Source of the DNA: JBCCTX01 sp964468435 | GTDB lineage: Bacteria > Bacteroidota > Bacteroidia > J057 | Assembly: GCA_964468435.1 (NCBI GenBank) | Contig: CAYXVE010000023.1 | Coordinates: forward strand, 3,092-67,091 | Length of the DNA stretch: 64,000 nucleotides | Reading direction: 5' to 3' | In this document: positions 28,011 through 37,865 of the stretch, piece after piece | Numbering within the stretch: position 1 is the stretch's first letter | How the letters are laid out: every line of letters begins with the position of its first letter | Translations under genes and position numbers: made by a program | The notes under the pieces: generated by a model | The model's input: the letters and a program-made list of their open reading frames with translations, nothing else | The model's database searches: none | Told to the model about the DNA's origin: nothing

Positions 28011-29315
28011 ATGATAGGATCTACCCAAACGATTGACACAACTCAGGATGCCATTTTTGACATAATTTACCAGGAAGAAAAGCGTCAGCGGGAAGGTATA
28101 GAGTTGATTGCTTCTGAAAACTTTGTCAGTGAGGCTGTTATGCAGGCTGCGGGAAGCTGTCTTACCAATAAATACGCTGAGGGACTTCCTGGCAAACGTT
28201 ACTATGGAGGTTGTCAATATGTGGATGAAGCAGAAGAACTGGCGAGAGATCGGGCAAAATCACTATTTGGAGCTGAGTGGGTAAATGTGCAACCTCATTC
28301 AGGTGCCCAGGCAAATGCAGCAGTTATGCTGGCTGTACTCGATCCAGGTGATACGATCATGGGCTTTGATCTTTCTCATGGCGGCCATCTTACCCACGGA
28401 TCACCTGTAAACTTTTCGGGGAAATATTTCAACCCTGTATTTTATGGTGTATCAAAAGAAACAGGATACCTGGACCTCGATCAAGTACAAGATACTGCCC
28501 GAAAAGAAAAGCCTAAGCTGATCATTACAGGAGCTTCTAGTTATTCCAGAGACTGGGATTACAAGTTTTTCAGAGAAATTGCCGATGAGATTGGTGCTAT
28601 ATTGATGGCAGATATTTCTCATCCATCAGGACTGATTGCAAAAGGGCTCCTCAATGACCCGCTTGAATATTGTCATTTTGTTACTACGACAACTCATAAA
28701 ACCTTAAGAGGATCACGTGGAGGACTCATTATGGTTGGAAAAAATGGTCCCAACCCATTGGGGATTACCACGCGTAAGGGTACCGTGCGATCCATAGGGT
28801 CTATTCTGGATAGTGCAGTATTTCCTGGTACACAAGGTGGACCCTTGATGCATATTATCGCTGCTAAAGCTGTAGCCTTTGGTGAGGCACTCAGACCAGA
28901 ATTTAAAGCCTACACAGAACGTGTAATCGCCAACGCTCAGGCTCTGGCAAAAGCCATGGTAGATAAAGGTTATAAGATTATTTCAGGAGGAACGGATAAT
29001 CATTTGATGCTCATCGACCTGAGAGCTAAAAATGAGGAATGGACAGGTAAACTGGCAGAAGACACTCTGGTGAAAGCTGACATCACCATCAACAAAAATA
29101 TGGTTCCCTTTGATACACGTAGTCCAATGGTAACCAGTGGTATCCGCCTGGGTACTGCTGCTCTGACCACGCGCGGATTAAGAGAAAATCACATGGAACA
29201 GATTGCAGATTTGATCGACCGTGCGTTGCTAAACCATGACAATGAAGAAGTACTGAAAGACATCAGACAGGAAGTCAATGACATGATGAATGAATTTCCT
29301 ATGTTTCAGTGGTAA
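28011..29315 (+). CDS. glyA: Serine hydroxymethyltransferase
   Basis: PLP enzyme interconverting serine and glycine while charging tetrahydrofolate with a one-carbon unit. The 434-residue length is normal. Key features are ELIASENFVS (31-40), the YYGGCQYVDEAEELA segment (64-78), D201 and H204 in the PLP-binding DISHPSG motif, and the Schiff-base K230 in TTTTHKTLRGSRGG. It is a single-gene unit with a leader containing an inverted repeat and a strong hairpin 17 bp downstream. Confidence 0.97.
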   Translation: MIGSTQTIDTTQDAIFDIIYQEEKRQREGIELIASENFVSEAVMQAAGSCLTNKYAEGLPGKRYYGGCQYVDEAEELARDRAKSLFGAEWVNVQPHSGAQANAAVMLAVLDPGDTIMGFDLSHGGHLTHGSPVNFSGKYFNPVFYGVSKETGYLDLDQVQDTARKEKPKLIITGASSYSRDWDYKFFREIADEIGAILMADISHPSGLIAKGLLNDPLEYCHFVTTTTHKTLRGSRGGLIMVGKNGPNPLGITTRKGTVRSIGSILDSAVFPGTQGGPLMHIIAAKAVAFGEALRPEFKAYTERVIANAQALAKAMVDKGYKIISGGTDNHLMLIDLRAKNEEWTGKLAEDTLVKADITINKNMVPFDTRSPMVTSGIRLGTAALTTRGLRENHMEQIADLIDRALLNHDNEEVLKDIRQEVNDMMNEFPMFQW

Positions 29316-29332
29316 TATCGCGTAAAATATAG

Positions 29333-29361
29333 GGAGGAAGTCTCAAAAGCCGACTTCCTCC
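29333..29361 (+). terminator. Hairpin terminator after glyA
   Basis: GGAGGAAGTC, loop of nine bases beginning TCAAA, then GACTTCCTCC. Ten perfect base pairs but a weak T tract. The sequence of stem and first loop bases recurs in the terminator at 41164-41196. Confidence 0.7.
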
Positions 29362-29394
29362 ACTCTACTATGAAAATCAAGTTGATAGCCAAAA

Positions 29395-30549
29395 TTAACT
29401 AGTTTGTGTTGCGGTTGATGCCTCACCATCCAATACTTCGTCGCCAGCCTTTGAACCAGTAGACAAAAAACGCTGGATTAATGAAGGAATCAGAAAAGCA
29501 GAAATAAAGCCGACCCCAATTCCAAAAAGATATAGGGGATGGGTAAAAAATGCTCCTACAGAGCAAATCGTAAGAATGATGATGGTCGAAAATGGAAGAG
29601 AAAATGCCAGTACATTCAGTGCAAGGGTAGAATCAAATGTGGGTTTTTTGCCAGCTCTTTCCTCCTCTGCTTTACGCGACTCAAGGTGATCAATCGCTGA
29701 CATATGAGCAAAAGGCCAGAAACTGCAGGCACTTTGCGGAAATATGACCATGACTAATGCTGCAGGTATGGAGGCCATAGGATGTATCATAAGCACCAAC
29801 GCACTCAGACAAAAAGCAAATCCCGATCTCCACAGTAGCAAGCTTAGAATCATCTTGACTTCAGACCATTTTACCCGTACAGCAAGACCGATAAACAACA
29901 AGATAAGGGGAGTCATCATGATACTCATCCTCCCTATCGCATCCTGCAAAAACTCAGGAAAAAATGACATATTCAGCCCAAATGAAAGCATAATGATCGC
30001 TGTGACGATCACCAGATTTACAGGCTCTTTCACCAGGGAAATCATCAACATTTTTAACCGACTATTGCTATTAGATCCATCTTGGGAAGCAAATATCTGC
30101 TGATACCAATGCATGGCTACCAAATACAGTATAATCAATACGAATATTTTATTACCCACATCTGCCAATGCGGCCCAAGCCAAACTTTCTTCTCCCAGAT
30201 ACTCGATAATAAAAGGAAAACACGAGAGTCCCGGAGCCAGTGAAGGGAGCAGCATAGACAAAGTCCTCAACTGAGGAGATCCCTTTTTAATCCCTACAAA
30301 CGACAAAACGTAACGTGCAGAGAAAAACATGATCATGTTAAATCCCAGTGCAAGCAAGGGCAAAGAAAGGAGGCTGGGATTTATGTTGATTTTCAATAAT
30401 GCTATAAAAATAGTTGCTGGCAGTGCGATACTCAATATCAACGACTTAATTCCACCCAGCTGTTCTTTTTTACTAATCTTTTTCTTCAACAAGAGACCTA
30501 TAACGATCAGTAAAACGAAAGAAAGCGTTTTTTGTATTGCTAAATTCAT
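29395..30549 (-). CDS. AEC-family (auxin efflux carrier-like) permease
   Basis: A 384-residue membrane protein with about ten hydrophobic helices in two halves of five, as in the AEC/bile-acid transporter superfamily. Characteristic points are the first helix with GLLLKKKISKKEQLG, the central helix pair with LAPGLSCFPFIIEYLG, a cytoplasmic loop (about 150-165), and Pro/Gly-broken helices around MMTPLILLFIGLAVRVKW. Members export or import organic anions such as malate or auxins; the substrate here is unknown. It lies 209 bp downstream of the aminotransferase on the same strand, with its own palindrome in front. Confidence 0.75.
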   Translation of the reverse strand: MNLAIQKTLSFVLLIVIGLLLKKKISKKEQLGGIKSLILSIALPATIFIALLKININPSLLSLPLLALGFNMIMFFSARYVLSFVGIKKGSPQLRTLSMLLPSLAPGLSCFPFIIEYLGEESLAWAALADVGNKIFVLIILYLVAMHWYQQIFASQDGSNSNSRLKMLMISLVKEPVNLVIVTAIIMLSFGLNMSFFPEFLQDAIGRMSIMMTPLILLFIGLAVRVKWSEVKMILSLLLWRSGFAFCLSALVLMIHPMASIPAALVMVIFPQSACSFWPFAHMSAIDHLESRKAEEERAGKKPTFDSTLALNVLAFSLPFSTIIILTICSVGAFFTHPLYLFGIGVGFISAFLIPSLIQRFLSTGSKAGDEVLDGEASTATQTS

Positions 30550-30580
30550 ACAATAGTTTGTTCAATACTGTCCCATAGCT

Positions 30581-30596
30581 CAGTAATGAATTACTG
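30581..30596. promoter_or_regulatory. Palindrome in front of the AEC permease gene
   Basis: CAGTAAT and ATTACTG are separated by GA, centred about 40 bp before the permease start on the minus strand. Position and symmetry fit an operator; nearby CCAACC/GGTTGG (30652-30665) is a second short symmetric site. Confidence 0.4.
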
Positions 30597-30679
30597 ATGA
30601 AGTTCAATTGAGATTATCTCTCCAGCTTAGGGACGATAGTGTAAGAAATATCCAACCAAGGTTGGTAAAAGAATAATTT

Positions 30680-30745
30680 CAGGGGATCCGGATGAGTAGA
30701 TATATCAGACTAATTGCATCATACAACTACCCGGATACTCCCCTG
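30680..30745 (-). terminator. Stem-loop downstream of the aminotransferase gene
   Basis: CAGGGGA (30680-30686) pairs with TCCCCTG (30739-30745), and the adjoining TCCGG with CCGGA, around a loop of about 39 bases. It starts 14 bp beyond the aminotransferase stop on the minus strand. The following bases contain only short T runs, so it may stabilise the 3' end more than terminate. Confidence 0.4.
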
Positions 30746-30758
30746 ACCAGTTAATCAC

Positions 30759-31919
30759 TTAACCAATTACTTTTTTGAGTGCTTGAGTGAACAGTTTCAT
30801 TTCGTTCATGGTACCCATACTTACCCTACAATATTGCTGATCATTCATATTGTAGACACGGATACCTACTTTCTCAGCAAGCATCTTCTCCATCATCTGC
30901 TCACCTGTTATCTGAATTGGGAAAATAATGAAGCTTGTGTAAGAAGGAATGTATTCCAGCCCTAATTTATCGAGTTCCTCACATACATATTCTCTTGCCT
31001 CTTGGGTTTTGCTTCTTGACATAGCATGAAAATCTGTGTCTTTCATACTGGCTATTGCTCCCATGATGGAAGTCACACACAGACCCATCGTTCCTCTTAC
31101 CATATTTTGCAGCGTCTGGATACGCTCTGGTTTTGCCACGATGTATCCAATACGTAGCCCAGCCATTCCGTGAATTTTAGAGAATGTACGGGAAATAATC
31201 ACATCGTGACCTTCCCTTACCAGGCCCACCAGCGTATTGGCATCATAGTCAGGCAGAAACTCCATGTATGCTTCGTCGACAAATATTGGCGATTTCTTTG
31301 ATGCTTTCTTACAGAAGGCTTTCAATTTCTCGGCAGAAGTCATCGATCCTGTGGGATTGTTGGGATTACAAACATATATCAACTTCGTATCATCATCAAT
31401 TTCTGCCATCATTCCGTCCAAGTCATGCGCATAGGCGGAAGTTAAGGGGACACTCCTCCATTCAGCTCCTACAGCCTTAGAAGTGTTGATCAATGACATA
31501 TAGGAAAATCCACCGGAAATAATATTTCCACCGTTCATGAAGCTAACCAATGCGCATTTTTCTAACAAATCAGTAGAACCAGGCCCTAGCATAATTTGAT
31601 CTTTAGATACTCCCTCTTTTTCGGAAATCATTTCGATCAACTTAAACGCTTCGTAGTGACCATAACGATTGCCCATAGATACAGCCTCTGATATAGCTTC
31701 CATGGTCTTAGGAGATGGGCCATATGGATTTTCATTAGCATTCAGCTTAGCCTTGAGTTCGGGACGATCCAATGCCTCAAGATAATAGTATTTTTGTACG
31801 CTGTTTCTGCGAACAGACTTAGCAGACAGCGTATTAATAGAGGAGCCTGCAGCAGCAGTTCCCGTTGCCAAAAGGGCAGTGGCTTTGAGCCACCTTCTGC
31901 GATTGATATGGGTAGACAT
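30759..31919 (-). CDS. Histidinol-phosphate-aminotransferase-like PLP enzyme with Tat signal
   Basis: A 386-residue fold-type I aminotransferase. The core has LNANENPYGPS (59-69), NPNNPTG (185-191), DEAYMEF (215-221), Schiff-base K248 in SRTFSKIHGMAGLRIGY and R256, the pattern of the HisC family. Unlike cytosolic HisC, it begins with a twin-arginine-type signal NRRRWLKATALLATGTAAAG (6-25) followed by a Ser/Ala stretch, so it is predicted to be exported with its cofactor bound. No other his genes are near. The location between a SusCD pair and a permease suggests work on an imported amino compound. The ATG at 31919 is required for the signal. Confidence 0.87.
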   Translation of the reverse strand: MSTHINRRRWLKATALLATGTAAAGSSINTLSAKSVRRNSVQKYYYLEALDRPELKAKLNANENPYGPSPKTMEAISEAVSMGNRYGHYEAFKLIEMISEKEGVSKDQIMLGPGSTDLLEKCALVSFMNGGNIISGGFSYMSLINTSKAVGAEWRSVPLTSAYAHDLDGMMAEIDDDTKLIYVCNPNNPTGSMTSAEKLKAFCKKASKKSPIFVDEAYMEFLPDYDANTLVGLVREGHDVIISRTFSKIHGMAGLRIGYIVAKPERIQTLQNMVRGTMGLCVTSIMGAIASMKDTDFHAMSRSKTQEAREYVCEELDKLGLEYIPSYTSFIIFPIQITGEQMMEKMLAEKVGIRVYNMNDQQYCRVSMGTMNEMKLFTQALKKVIG

Positions 31920-32031
31920 AGTGTAATAATTTGAGTTCGGTTATTTAGGATAATATAGGTAAATTTTTATCTTTTAACTAACTAAATGAAGGAGGGGCAA
32001 CAACCCCTCCAACTGGTATTAAAAGCCGCTA

Positions 32032-32436
32032 CTACAAATTTTTGTATATTCTAAAGTCAATATCATTGTATGTACCCGCCCATTCCAATCTGCTGGCTCC
32101 CGACACCTCACTAAAAGGGGTTTGTAGTAAAATTTCTCCCTGTCCATTGGTGGTAAAGGTTCCGAGGGATTTTGAACCATTTGTAAATACCTCAATGGGA
32201 AGTCCTGATACCCTCGTAGAGTCAATTCCCACATTTTTGTCCAGAATTCCACGCTTATCTAGTTCATAAAAAGTAGCTTTCACCGCAATTTCATTTGGCG
32301 AACTTGTCTCTAGATCCTCAAATATTGCCAGCACAGGCGACTCTACTATGTCAAAAGCGAGTTCATCCTCTATACAACTTACCATCAAACTGCTGATGAT
32401 CAGGAAAAAAATAAAGGGGTTTGTATATGCTTTCAT
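32032..32436 (-). CDS. Small lipoprotein next to SusCD
   Basis: A 134-residue lipoprotein: signal MKAYTNPFIFFLIISSLMVSC with Cys21 as anchor. The mature part is strand-rich and reads like one immunoglobulin-like or carboxypeptidase-regulatory-like domain (FTTNGQGEILLQTPFSEVSG). No named family recognised. It follows the SusD gene by 41 bp and is probably co-transcribed, so it may be a surface partner of the SusCD complex. Confidence 0.7.
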   Translation of the reverse strand: MKAYTNPFIFFLIISSLMVSCIEDELAFDIVESPVLAIFEDLETSSPNEIAVKATFYELDKRGILDKNVGIDSTRVSGLPIEVFTNGSKSLGTFTTNGQGEILLQTPFSEVSGASRLEWAGTYNDIDFRIYKNL

Positions 32437-32477
32437 TGTATTTTTGATTAATATTAATGATTAAGGTCTTGCTACCT

Positions 32478-33983
32478 CTATTCAGCCCACCATAGTTTTG
32501 TGAGTTTATCATCTGTACCTCCATTTAGAGATGCACCAGATGCAACGTTTCCACCATTCAAAGAATATTCTGATTCTGGATAGCGAAGTCTAGTAGGTAC
32601 CTGTCCATTATTCTCAAAAATCGCATTAGGACTAGGCTTCATCAGTACCGGGAATCCAGTACGTCGGTATTCAGTCCATGCCTCAATCCCCTGACTGAAT
32701 AATGCCTTCCACTTCTCTGTAAGGATCGTCTCTTTATCAGCTACCTTATCAGCCAAATAATCATCAGGCATCTCTAGGTTAAATTGTCCAAAAGAAGCCT
32801 CAATAGCCTGGGCCATGTATTCCTCAGCACTCAATCCCCCTGTATAATCTCCGTCCAGAGATGCTTCAGCCAGGATAAACAACAACTCGCTGTAGGTCAT
32901 GATAAACACTGGAGCTTTCTCCTGCGTGAAAAATGATCCAGGCCGGGAAGCGGTATTGATATATACACTAGCCAACGCCTCAGGAAGGCCGTTAGGGGCT
33001 CCCGTAAACTTCCCCTCAAATTCACCTGTAAAAGCAGGTTCAGCATACACGGTTAATCTGGGATCGGTAGGAATACCTTCTCCATTTGTCATCTTTTCAA
33101 TCATCAGATCGCTAATTGACCAGTCTTCTCTACCATTAAATATCATAACCTCGTGCCAGGCATTGTTGTTGTTGTTGTTGAGCCGAGACTCGTGATACAA
33201 TACTGCGAAATCGTCGTTGCTGGTAAAGATGGGATACTGAGAAGCGTTTCCCATGATTTCACTGAATACGGCGCTCGCTTCTGCTGGCTTTTTGACGCCC
33301 ATACGATTGGCCAGACGAAGTCTCAGGGAGTTGGCAAACTTTTTCCAGCTCAATATGTCGCTCTCAAACAAAATATCCCCTTTGATCGGATTTCCAGATT
33401 CATCCAGCATATCGGAAGCCTCTTTCAATTTTGCGAGCATCTGAGTGTAAATCTGTTCCTGCGCAGTGTAAGCCGGAGCAAGATTACCATCAGATCCCTG
33501 AAGGGCCTCGTCATATGGGACTGCCCCCCAAGTATCAGTTACGATCGAGAATACATATTCTCTGAAAATCGTAGCTGCTGCTGCAAAGTTTGTGTTATAA
33601 AATGGATTTTCAGGATCACTGGTAATATCGATTACCTTTTGAAGATTGACTAAAGACTCATTGTAAAATCCTTTCCAATTATTATTACGCATAGATGCAT
33701 CAGGATTGTAAGTATCTCCTTCATTGGTATATTGATTTCTTGCAAAATATTGTACCCATAGCATCCCTCCATCTAATCCCAGGCGTTGCAGTCTTGATCG
33801 ATGTCCGTGTATCCGGTCTACCGCCTCCCTAACTGCATAAGGAAAGATCGTTTCGGGGGGAACAAGTTCTGGCTCATTGGGATTCGCATTGAGTTCTTCA
33901 AAATCATCGGTACAAGCCTGAAACAAGGTCGAACTCAATACCAAAAGCAATAGTGATATATATGTGAATCTAATTAATTTCAT
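32478..33983 (-). CDS. SusD/RagB-type outer membrane lipoprotein (SusD-like_2)
   Basis: Surface substrate-binding partner of the SusC-type receptor encoded 36 bp upstream. The 501 residues begin with a lipoprotein signal (LSSTLFQAC, Cys24) followed by DDFEELNANPNEP, the usual N-terminus of the SusD_2 branch. Helical repeat segments (QEQIYTQMLAKLKEASDMLD, WKKFANSLRLRLANRM) and the C-terminal EKWKALFSQGIEAWTEYRRTGFPVL are diagnostic. This branch often goes with peptide or amino-compound uptake instead of starch, though the ligand cannot be told from sequence. Confidence 0.94.
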   Translation of the reverse strand: MKLIRFTYISLLLLVLSSTLFQACTDDFEELNANPNEPELVPPETIFPYAVREAVDRIHGHRSRLQRLGLDGGMLWVQYFARNQYTNEGDTYNPDASMRNNNWKGFYNESLVNLQKVIDITSDPENPFYNTNFAAAATIFREYVFSIVTDTWGAVPYDEALQGSDGNLAPAYTAQEQIYTQMLAKLKEASDMLDESGNPIKGDILFESDILSWKKFANSLRLRLANRMGVKKPAEASAVFSEIMGNASQYPIFTSNDDFAVLYHESRLNNNNNNAWHEVMIFNGREDWSISDLMIEKMTNGEGIPTDPRLTVYAEPAFTGEFEGKFTGAPNGLPEALASVYINTASRPGSFFTQEKAPVFIMTYSELLFILAEASLDGDYTGGLSAEEYMAQAIEASFGQFNLEMPDDYLADKVADKETILTEKWKALFSQGIEAWTEYRRTGFPVLMKPSPNAIFENNGQVPTRLRYPESEYSLNGGNVASGASLNGGTDDKLTKLWWAE

Positions 33984-34019
33984 GATAAGTATTATTTTGA
34001 TAAAAGTAGATGGGTGAGC

Positions 34020-37000
34020 TTAAAATTTAAGATTAAGGTTAAATCCTAAACTGCGGGTAGAAGGAAGCGTCGCGTAATTCAATGCCCCTACGAGATTCCC
34101 TCCGTAATAGCTAATTTCAGGATCAATCTGAGAATGCGTATTATACAGCATTGCTATATTTCTTCCCACAAAGGAAATACTTGCCCCTTTGATAAGTCGA
34201 GTCTTCGATAGAATTCCGTTCGCAGCGAAAGTATATCCCACCCGAATCTCTCTTAGCTTGATAAAACTCGCATCGAAAATCGCGCCTTCATTTACCGAAC
34301 GTACACTCAACATCCGGGTAACAGACTTAGTAGGACGAACTACATCATTAGGAACATATACAGGATTTTCCTCCGATCCAATATTTTTTACTCCCTGCCC
34401 TATGACTCCCTCTTCACGCCCTATAGCAGTAATGGGATATATCCCCGTCTGCATGCCCGTCGAAGAACTCTCATCAGCGATCTGTCCTCCAATTTTTCCG
34501 TCAATCAAAGCACTTACAATAAATCCCTTCCATTTGAATGTATTCTGGATTCCTCCGGTGAACCTAGGCGTTACGTTTCCTAGTAGTTGTAAATCTCCTT
34601 TCACTTGAGGAATCCCATCTTCAAAGATGATCTGCCCTGCAAACTCTCCTTCTTCAACTCGCTTGTATGCACTCCCAAAGAAAGAACCATAGGGTTCTCC
34701 CACACGCGCCTCCAGACTTAATCCTCTCCGAGAGGTCAGTACAATTGTCTCCAGTTCATTTCCATTGGCATCTGTAAACAGTTTGTCTACAGAATTGATG
34801 TTTCTTGCAAAATTGAATGATATATCCCAGGAGAAACCATTGGACAACTGTATGGGGGTACCGTATAGTATAACCTCAACTCCTTTGTTCGTGATCTGTC
34901 CCGCATTGATTAATTTACTGTCGTATCCTGTTGCTTTTGACACAGCAATATTAATAATCTGATCTATTGTTTGCTGGTTGTAATAAGTAACGTCCAATCC
35001 AATTCGAGCATTCAGAAAGCGAAGGTCTGCGCCAAACTCATAGGAAGTAGTTTGCTCTGGCTTCAACTCATTGTTGGCAATGTTTACACTCTCTGAAAAA
35101 GTAGGTGTTGAAGCGTTCCAAGGGTCTCTAGGTTCAAAAGTCTGTAATAAACGATAGGGTTCTGTATCATTACCTACCTGTGCCCATCCGGCACGTACCT
35201 TTGCGTAAGTAAGAATGGGAGACTGCAACCCAATCATATCCGTAATGATGCCACTCAGTGAAAAAGAGGGATAGAAATAAGAATTATTTTCTACGGGTAA
35301 AGTACTTGACCAGTCATTTCGCCCAGTTACATCTAGGAAAACATATCCTTTATATCCCAGACTTACAGCTCCAAACAAACTGTTTACTTCCTTTTCTTCG
35401 ATCACACTTCGATTGGTATTCGTCGAGGCATTATTAGCCACATTGTACAGTCCATTGATCGTAACATCATTAACGGCTATGTAATTGCGTTTGAAGTAAT
35501 TTGTCCTATGAATACCCCCCAACTGAGCATTAATAGAAAAGTCGCCAAATCCCTTATCAAAGGTAAGAATGAAATCGGAATTGGTCTCCTGCCTCCTCAA
35601 TACTTCCTCGCTAAAGGCCTCGGAACGCGTGTTAAAGCTTTTAGTACGCGCTTCCCTGAATATATTGACTCGTGTATCAGTCCAGAAATCTGTCCCTGAA
35701 CGAAGCATAATACTCAGAAAATCTGTAAGTTGATACGTTAACGCTATATTACCCAGGAAACGGTCTTTTTCATTGCTATTGGTGAGAAAATCTTGTTCGT
35801 AGAAACGGTTTCGGGCAAATGAATGTTGCCAGTTGGCATAAGGATATTCATCCCCTTCACGGGTAATATGTACATCCATGTAATCCCTCCAATCCTTTAA
35901 CTTTCCCCAGTCATCGTGCCGGTGATGCCAGGTTTGCATTTCCCACATACCAGGCAACTGACGGTTATCAGATTCAGACTTTATATACTCTGTACTCACC
36001 TTTACATGTAGCTTATCGGTCAAATTGTATCCCGCATTCAGTCGAAAGTTATTTTTCGTAAAGTCATTGTTATAAAATATCCCTTTTTGATCAGTGCGCC
36101 CCATAGATAATCGGAAACTTCCTTGATCGTTACTTCCAGCTAACGCTATATTATGTGTCATCATCTGACCTGTCTCCCAAAAGTTGGACCAACTATCTGG
36201 CGCAGGAATCAGTGGTGCAACCTCTTCTCCTGACCACCATTGGCGTACCGACCTTCCGTCCATGGGAGCTCCCCAGCTCTCATCTACCCCTGCAGTACCG
36301 ACCAATGGATACCCATTTCCGTATGCGGACCGAAACTGATCGATCGCCAAGGGATCAGTAATCCCTCCATTTCTTCCATCTGCATACCAGGTTACATACC
36401 CATTACCTCCTCCATAAACATCTTGAAACTCCGGCACTACCAACGGATTATCCCATATCATATTCACATTGTATTCGATCCCTAATCCCTTAGCTCCTTT
36501 ACCCGTTTTTGTGGTAATCAATATGACTCCATTTGCAGCTCTGGAACCATACAAGGCAGTTGCATTTGCTCCTTTCAGTACAGTCATAGACTCAATATTG
36601 TCTGGATTGAGGTCAGATATGCCGCCACCGTACACCGAATTGTCCCGGTTTCCGCCTATGGGTTTTGCAAAATCTCCCTCCATAGGTACCCCATCAATTA
36701 CATACAGCGGCTGGTTGTTACCCAGGATTGAGGAATTTCCCCGAATAGTTACCTGAGATCCTCCTCCAACAGCACTAGAGCTATTTACCTGAATCCCCGC
36801 TACTCTTCCAGCTAAACCATTAACAGGATTGATGGACCGAGCTTCTGCCAGATCACTAGCATCCACCTCTTGTACAGCAAATCCCAACGATTTTCTTTCT
36901 CGTTCCAACCCGAAAGCGGTTACTACCACTTCATCCAATGTTAAGTCAGAAGCAGTTAGAACAACAGATAGCTCGCGCTGAGATCCAATGGACACTTCTT

Positions 37001-37250
37001 GGGTCTCATATCCTATATAAGACACCATCAGGAACATGGAATCTCCAGGTACTGAAAGCGAAAACTTACCATCTAGATTAGTGAGTGCACCTTGTGTAGT
37101 GCCCTTGATCATTACTGTGACTCCTGTCAGGGGATCTCCCCCTGAAGCGGACAATACGGTACCTGTTACTGCACGCTCCTGTCCTTTCACCCAGGTTAGC
37201 GCACTCAGTATTACCGTAAAAATGATAATAGTTGAAAGCTTCTTCATCAT
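34020..37250 (-). CDS. SusC/RagA-type TonB-linked outer membrane receptor
   Basis: A 1076-residue receptor, first gene of a minus-strand run with the SusD partner. Signal peptide about 1-23; carboxypeptidase-regulatory-like domain (about 25-105) with DPLTGVTVMIKGTTQGALTN; the family phrase LDEVVVTAFG near 104-113; plug (about 120-235) including VTIRGNSSILGNNQPLYVIDG; then a 22-strand barrel ending in FNLNLKF. It imports large or oligomeric nutrients using TonB energy. The AT-rich 615 bp upstream should hold its promoter, divergent from tatC. Confidence 0.96.
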   Translation of the reverse strand: MMKKLSTIIIFTVILSALTWVKGQERAVTGTVLSASGGDPLTGVTVMIKGTTQGALTNLDGKFSLSVPGDSMFLMVSYIGYETQEVSIGSQRELSVVLTASDLTLDEVVVTAFGLERERKSLGFAVQEVDASDLAEARSINPVNGLAGRVAGIQVNSSSAVGGGSQVTIRGNSSILGNNQPLYVIDGVPMEGDFAKPIGGNRDNSVYGGGISDLNPDNIESMTVLKGANATALYGSRAANGVILITTKTGKGAKGLGIEYNVNMIWDNPLVVPEFQDVYGGGNGYVTWYADGRNGGITDPLAIDQFRSAYGNGYPLVGTAGVDESWGAPMDGRSVRQWWSGEEVAPLIPAPDSWSNFWETGQMMTHNIALAGSNDQGSFRLSMGRTDQKGIFYNNDFTKNNFRLNAGYNLTDKLHVKVSTEYIKSESDNRQLPGMWEMQTWHHRHDDWGKLKDWRDYMDVHITREGDEYPYANWQHSFARNRFYEQDFLTNSNEKDRFLGNIALTYQLTDFLSIMLRSGTDFWTDTRVNIFREARTKSFNTRSEAFSEEVLRRQETNSDFILTFDKGFGDFSINAQLGGIHRTNYFKRNYIAVNDVTINGLYNVANNASTNTNRSVIEEKEVNSLFGAVSLGYKGYVFLDVTGRNDWSSTLPVENNSYFYPSFSLSGIITDMIGLQSPILTYAKVRAGWAQVGNDTEPYRLLQTFEPRDPWNASTPTFSESVNIANNELKPEQTTSYEFGADLRFLNARIGLDVTYYNQQTIDQIINIAVSKATGYDSKLINAGQITNKGVEVILYGTPIQLSNGFSWDISFNFARNINSVDKLFTDANGNELETIVLTSRRGLSLEARVGEPYGSFFGSAYKRVEEGEFAGQIIFEDGIPQVKGDLQLLGNVTPRFTGGIQNTFKWKGFIVSALIDGKIGGQIADESSSTGMQTGIYPITAIGREEGVIGQGVKNIGSEENPVYVPNDVVRPTKSVTRMLSVRSVNEGAIFDASFIKLREIRVGYTFAANGILSKTRLIKGASISFVGRNIAMLYNTHSQIDPEISYYGGNLVGALNYATLPSTRSLGFNLNLKF

Positions 37251-37865
37251 GTTGTGCTTAAATGGTGTTGGCTAGAAAAGTGACGGTGTATTGTTAGTAT
37301 TCAGATCAGTGTGTACAGGTGTTGTGTGTGTTAGTATACAGTGTTAACCGCCATTTCTAGCATTAAAATTGTTATCGTGTATTGAAGCAATTAAATAATA
37401 TTTTCATAAAAAACCTAGCATTTTATTATCAAAATAATATAAAAATACCATTCGCAATACAATAATTATTTATTTATTCATTTATAGACTTATAAATATA
37501 TCGTATAGCTTGTTATATTTCTATAACTACCAATATTTCATATTGGTTTCGAAAATTTACTAATTAAGCGACCTTTTATGATACTTAACACATTTTTTAT
37601 AATATTTTTTCCCATAATCTTGATTAAACTAGCTTAAATGTCTCAGTTTTTATTAATTTTTAGATTTTTACTTACCATAAAATTCTATTTCTATTTATTT
37701 TCTCTCCATTTTACTCACATCCTATGAAGATCAATTGATTTTACTAGCTATATCCATTTTTTGACCTTATGTAACTTTTTCCTTCATCTACATGTTTTTA
37801 CAATAAAATTTTATACGCAGTAGCAGAAAGCTTATTATATTGCATAAATAAAACTGATAGGTACC
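37251..37865. other. AT-rich divergent intergenic region
   Basis: Non-coding stretch between the SusC gene (-) and tatC (+). It is strongly A/T-rich with a short GT-rich patch near 37305-37345. No ORF, RNA gene or clear hairpin was found; promoters for both flanking genes are expected but not resolved. Confidence 0.5.
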
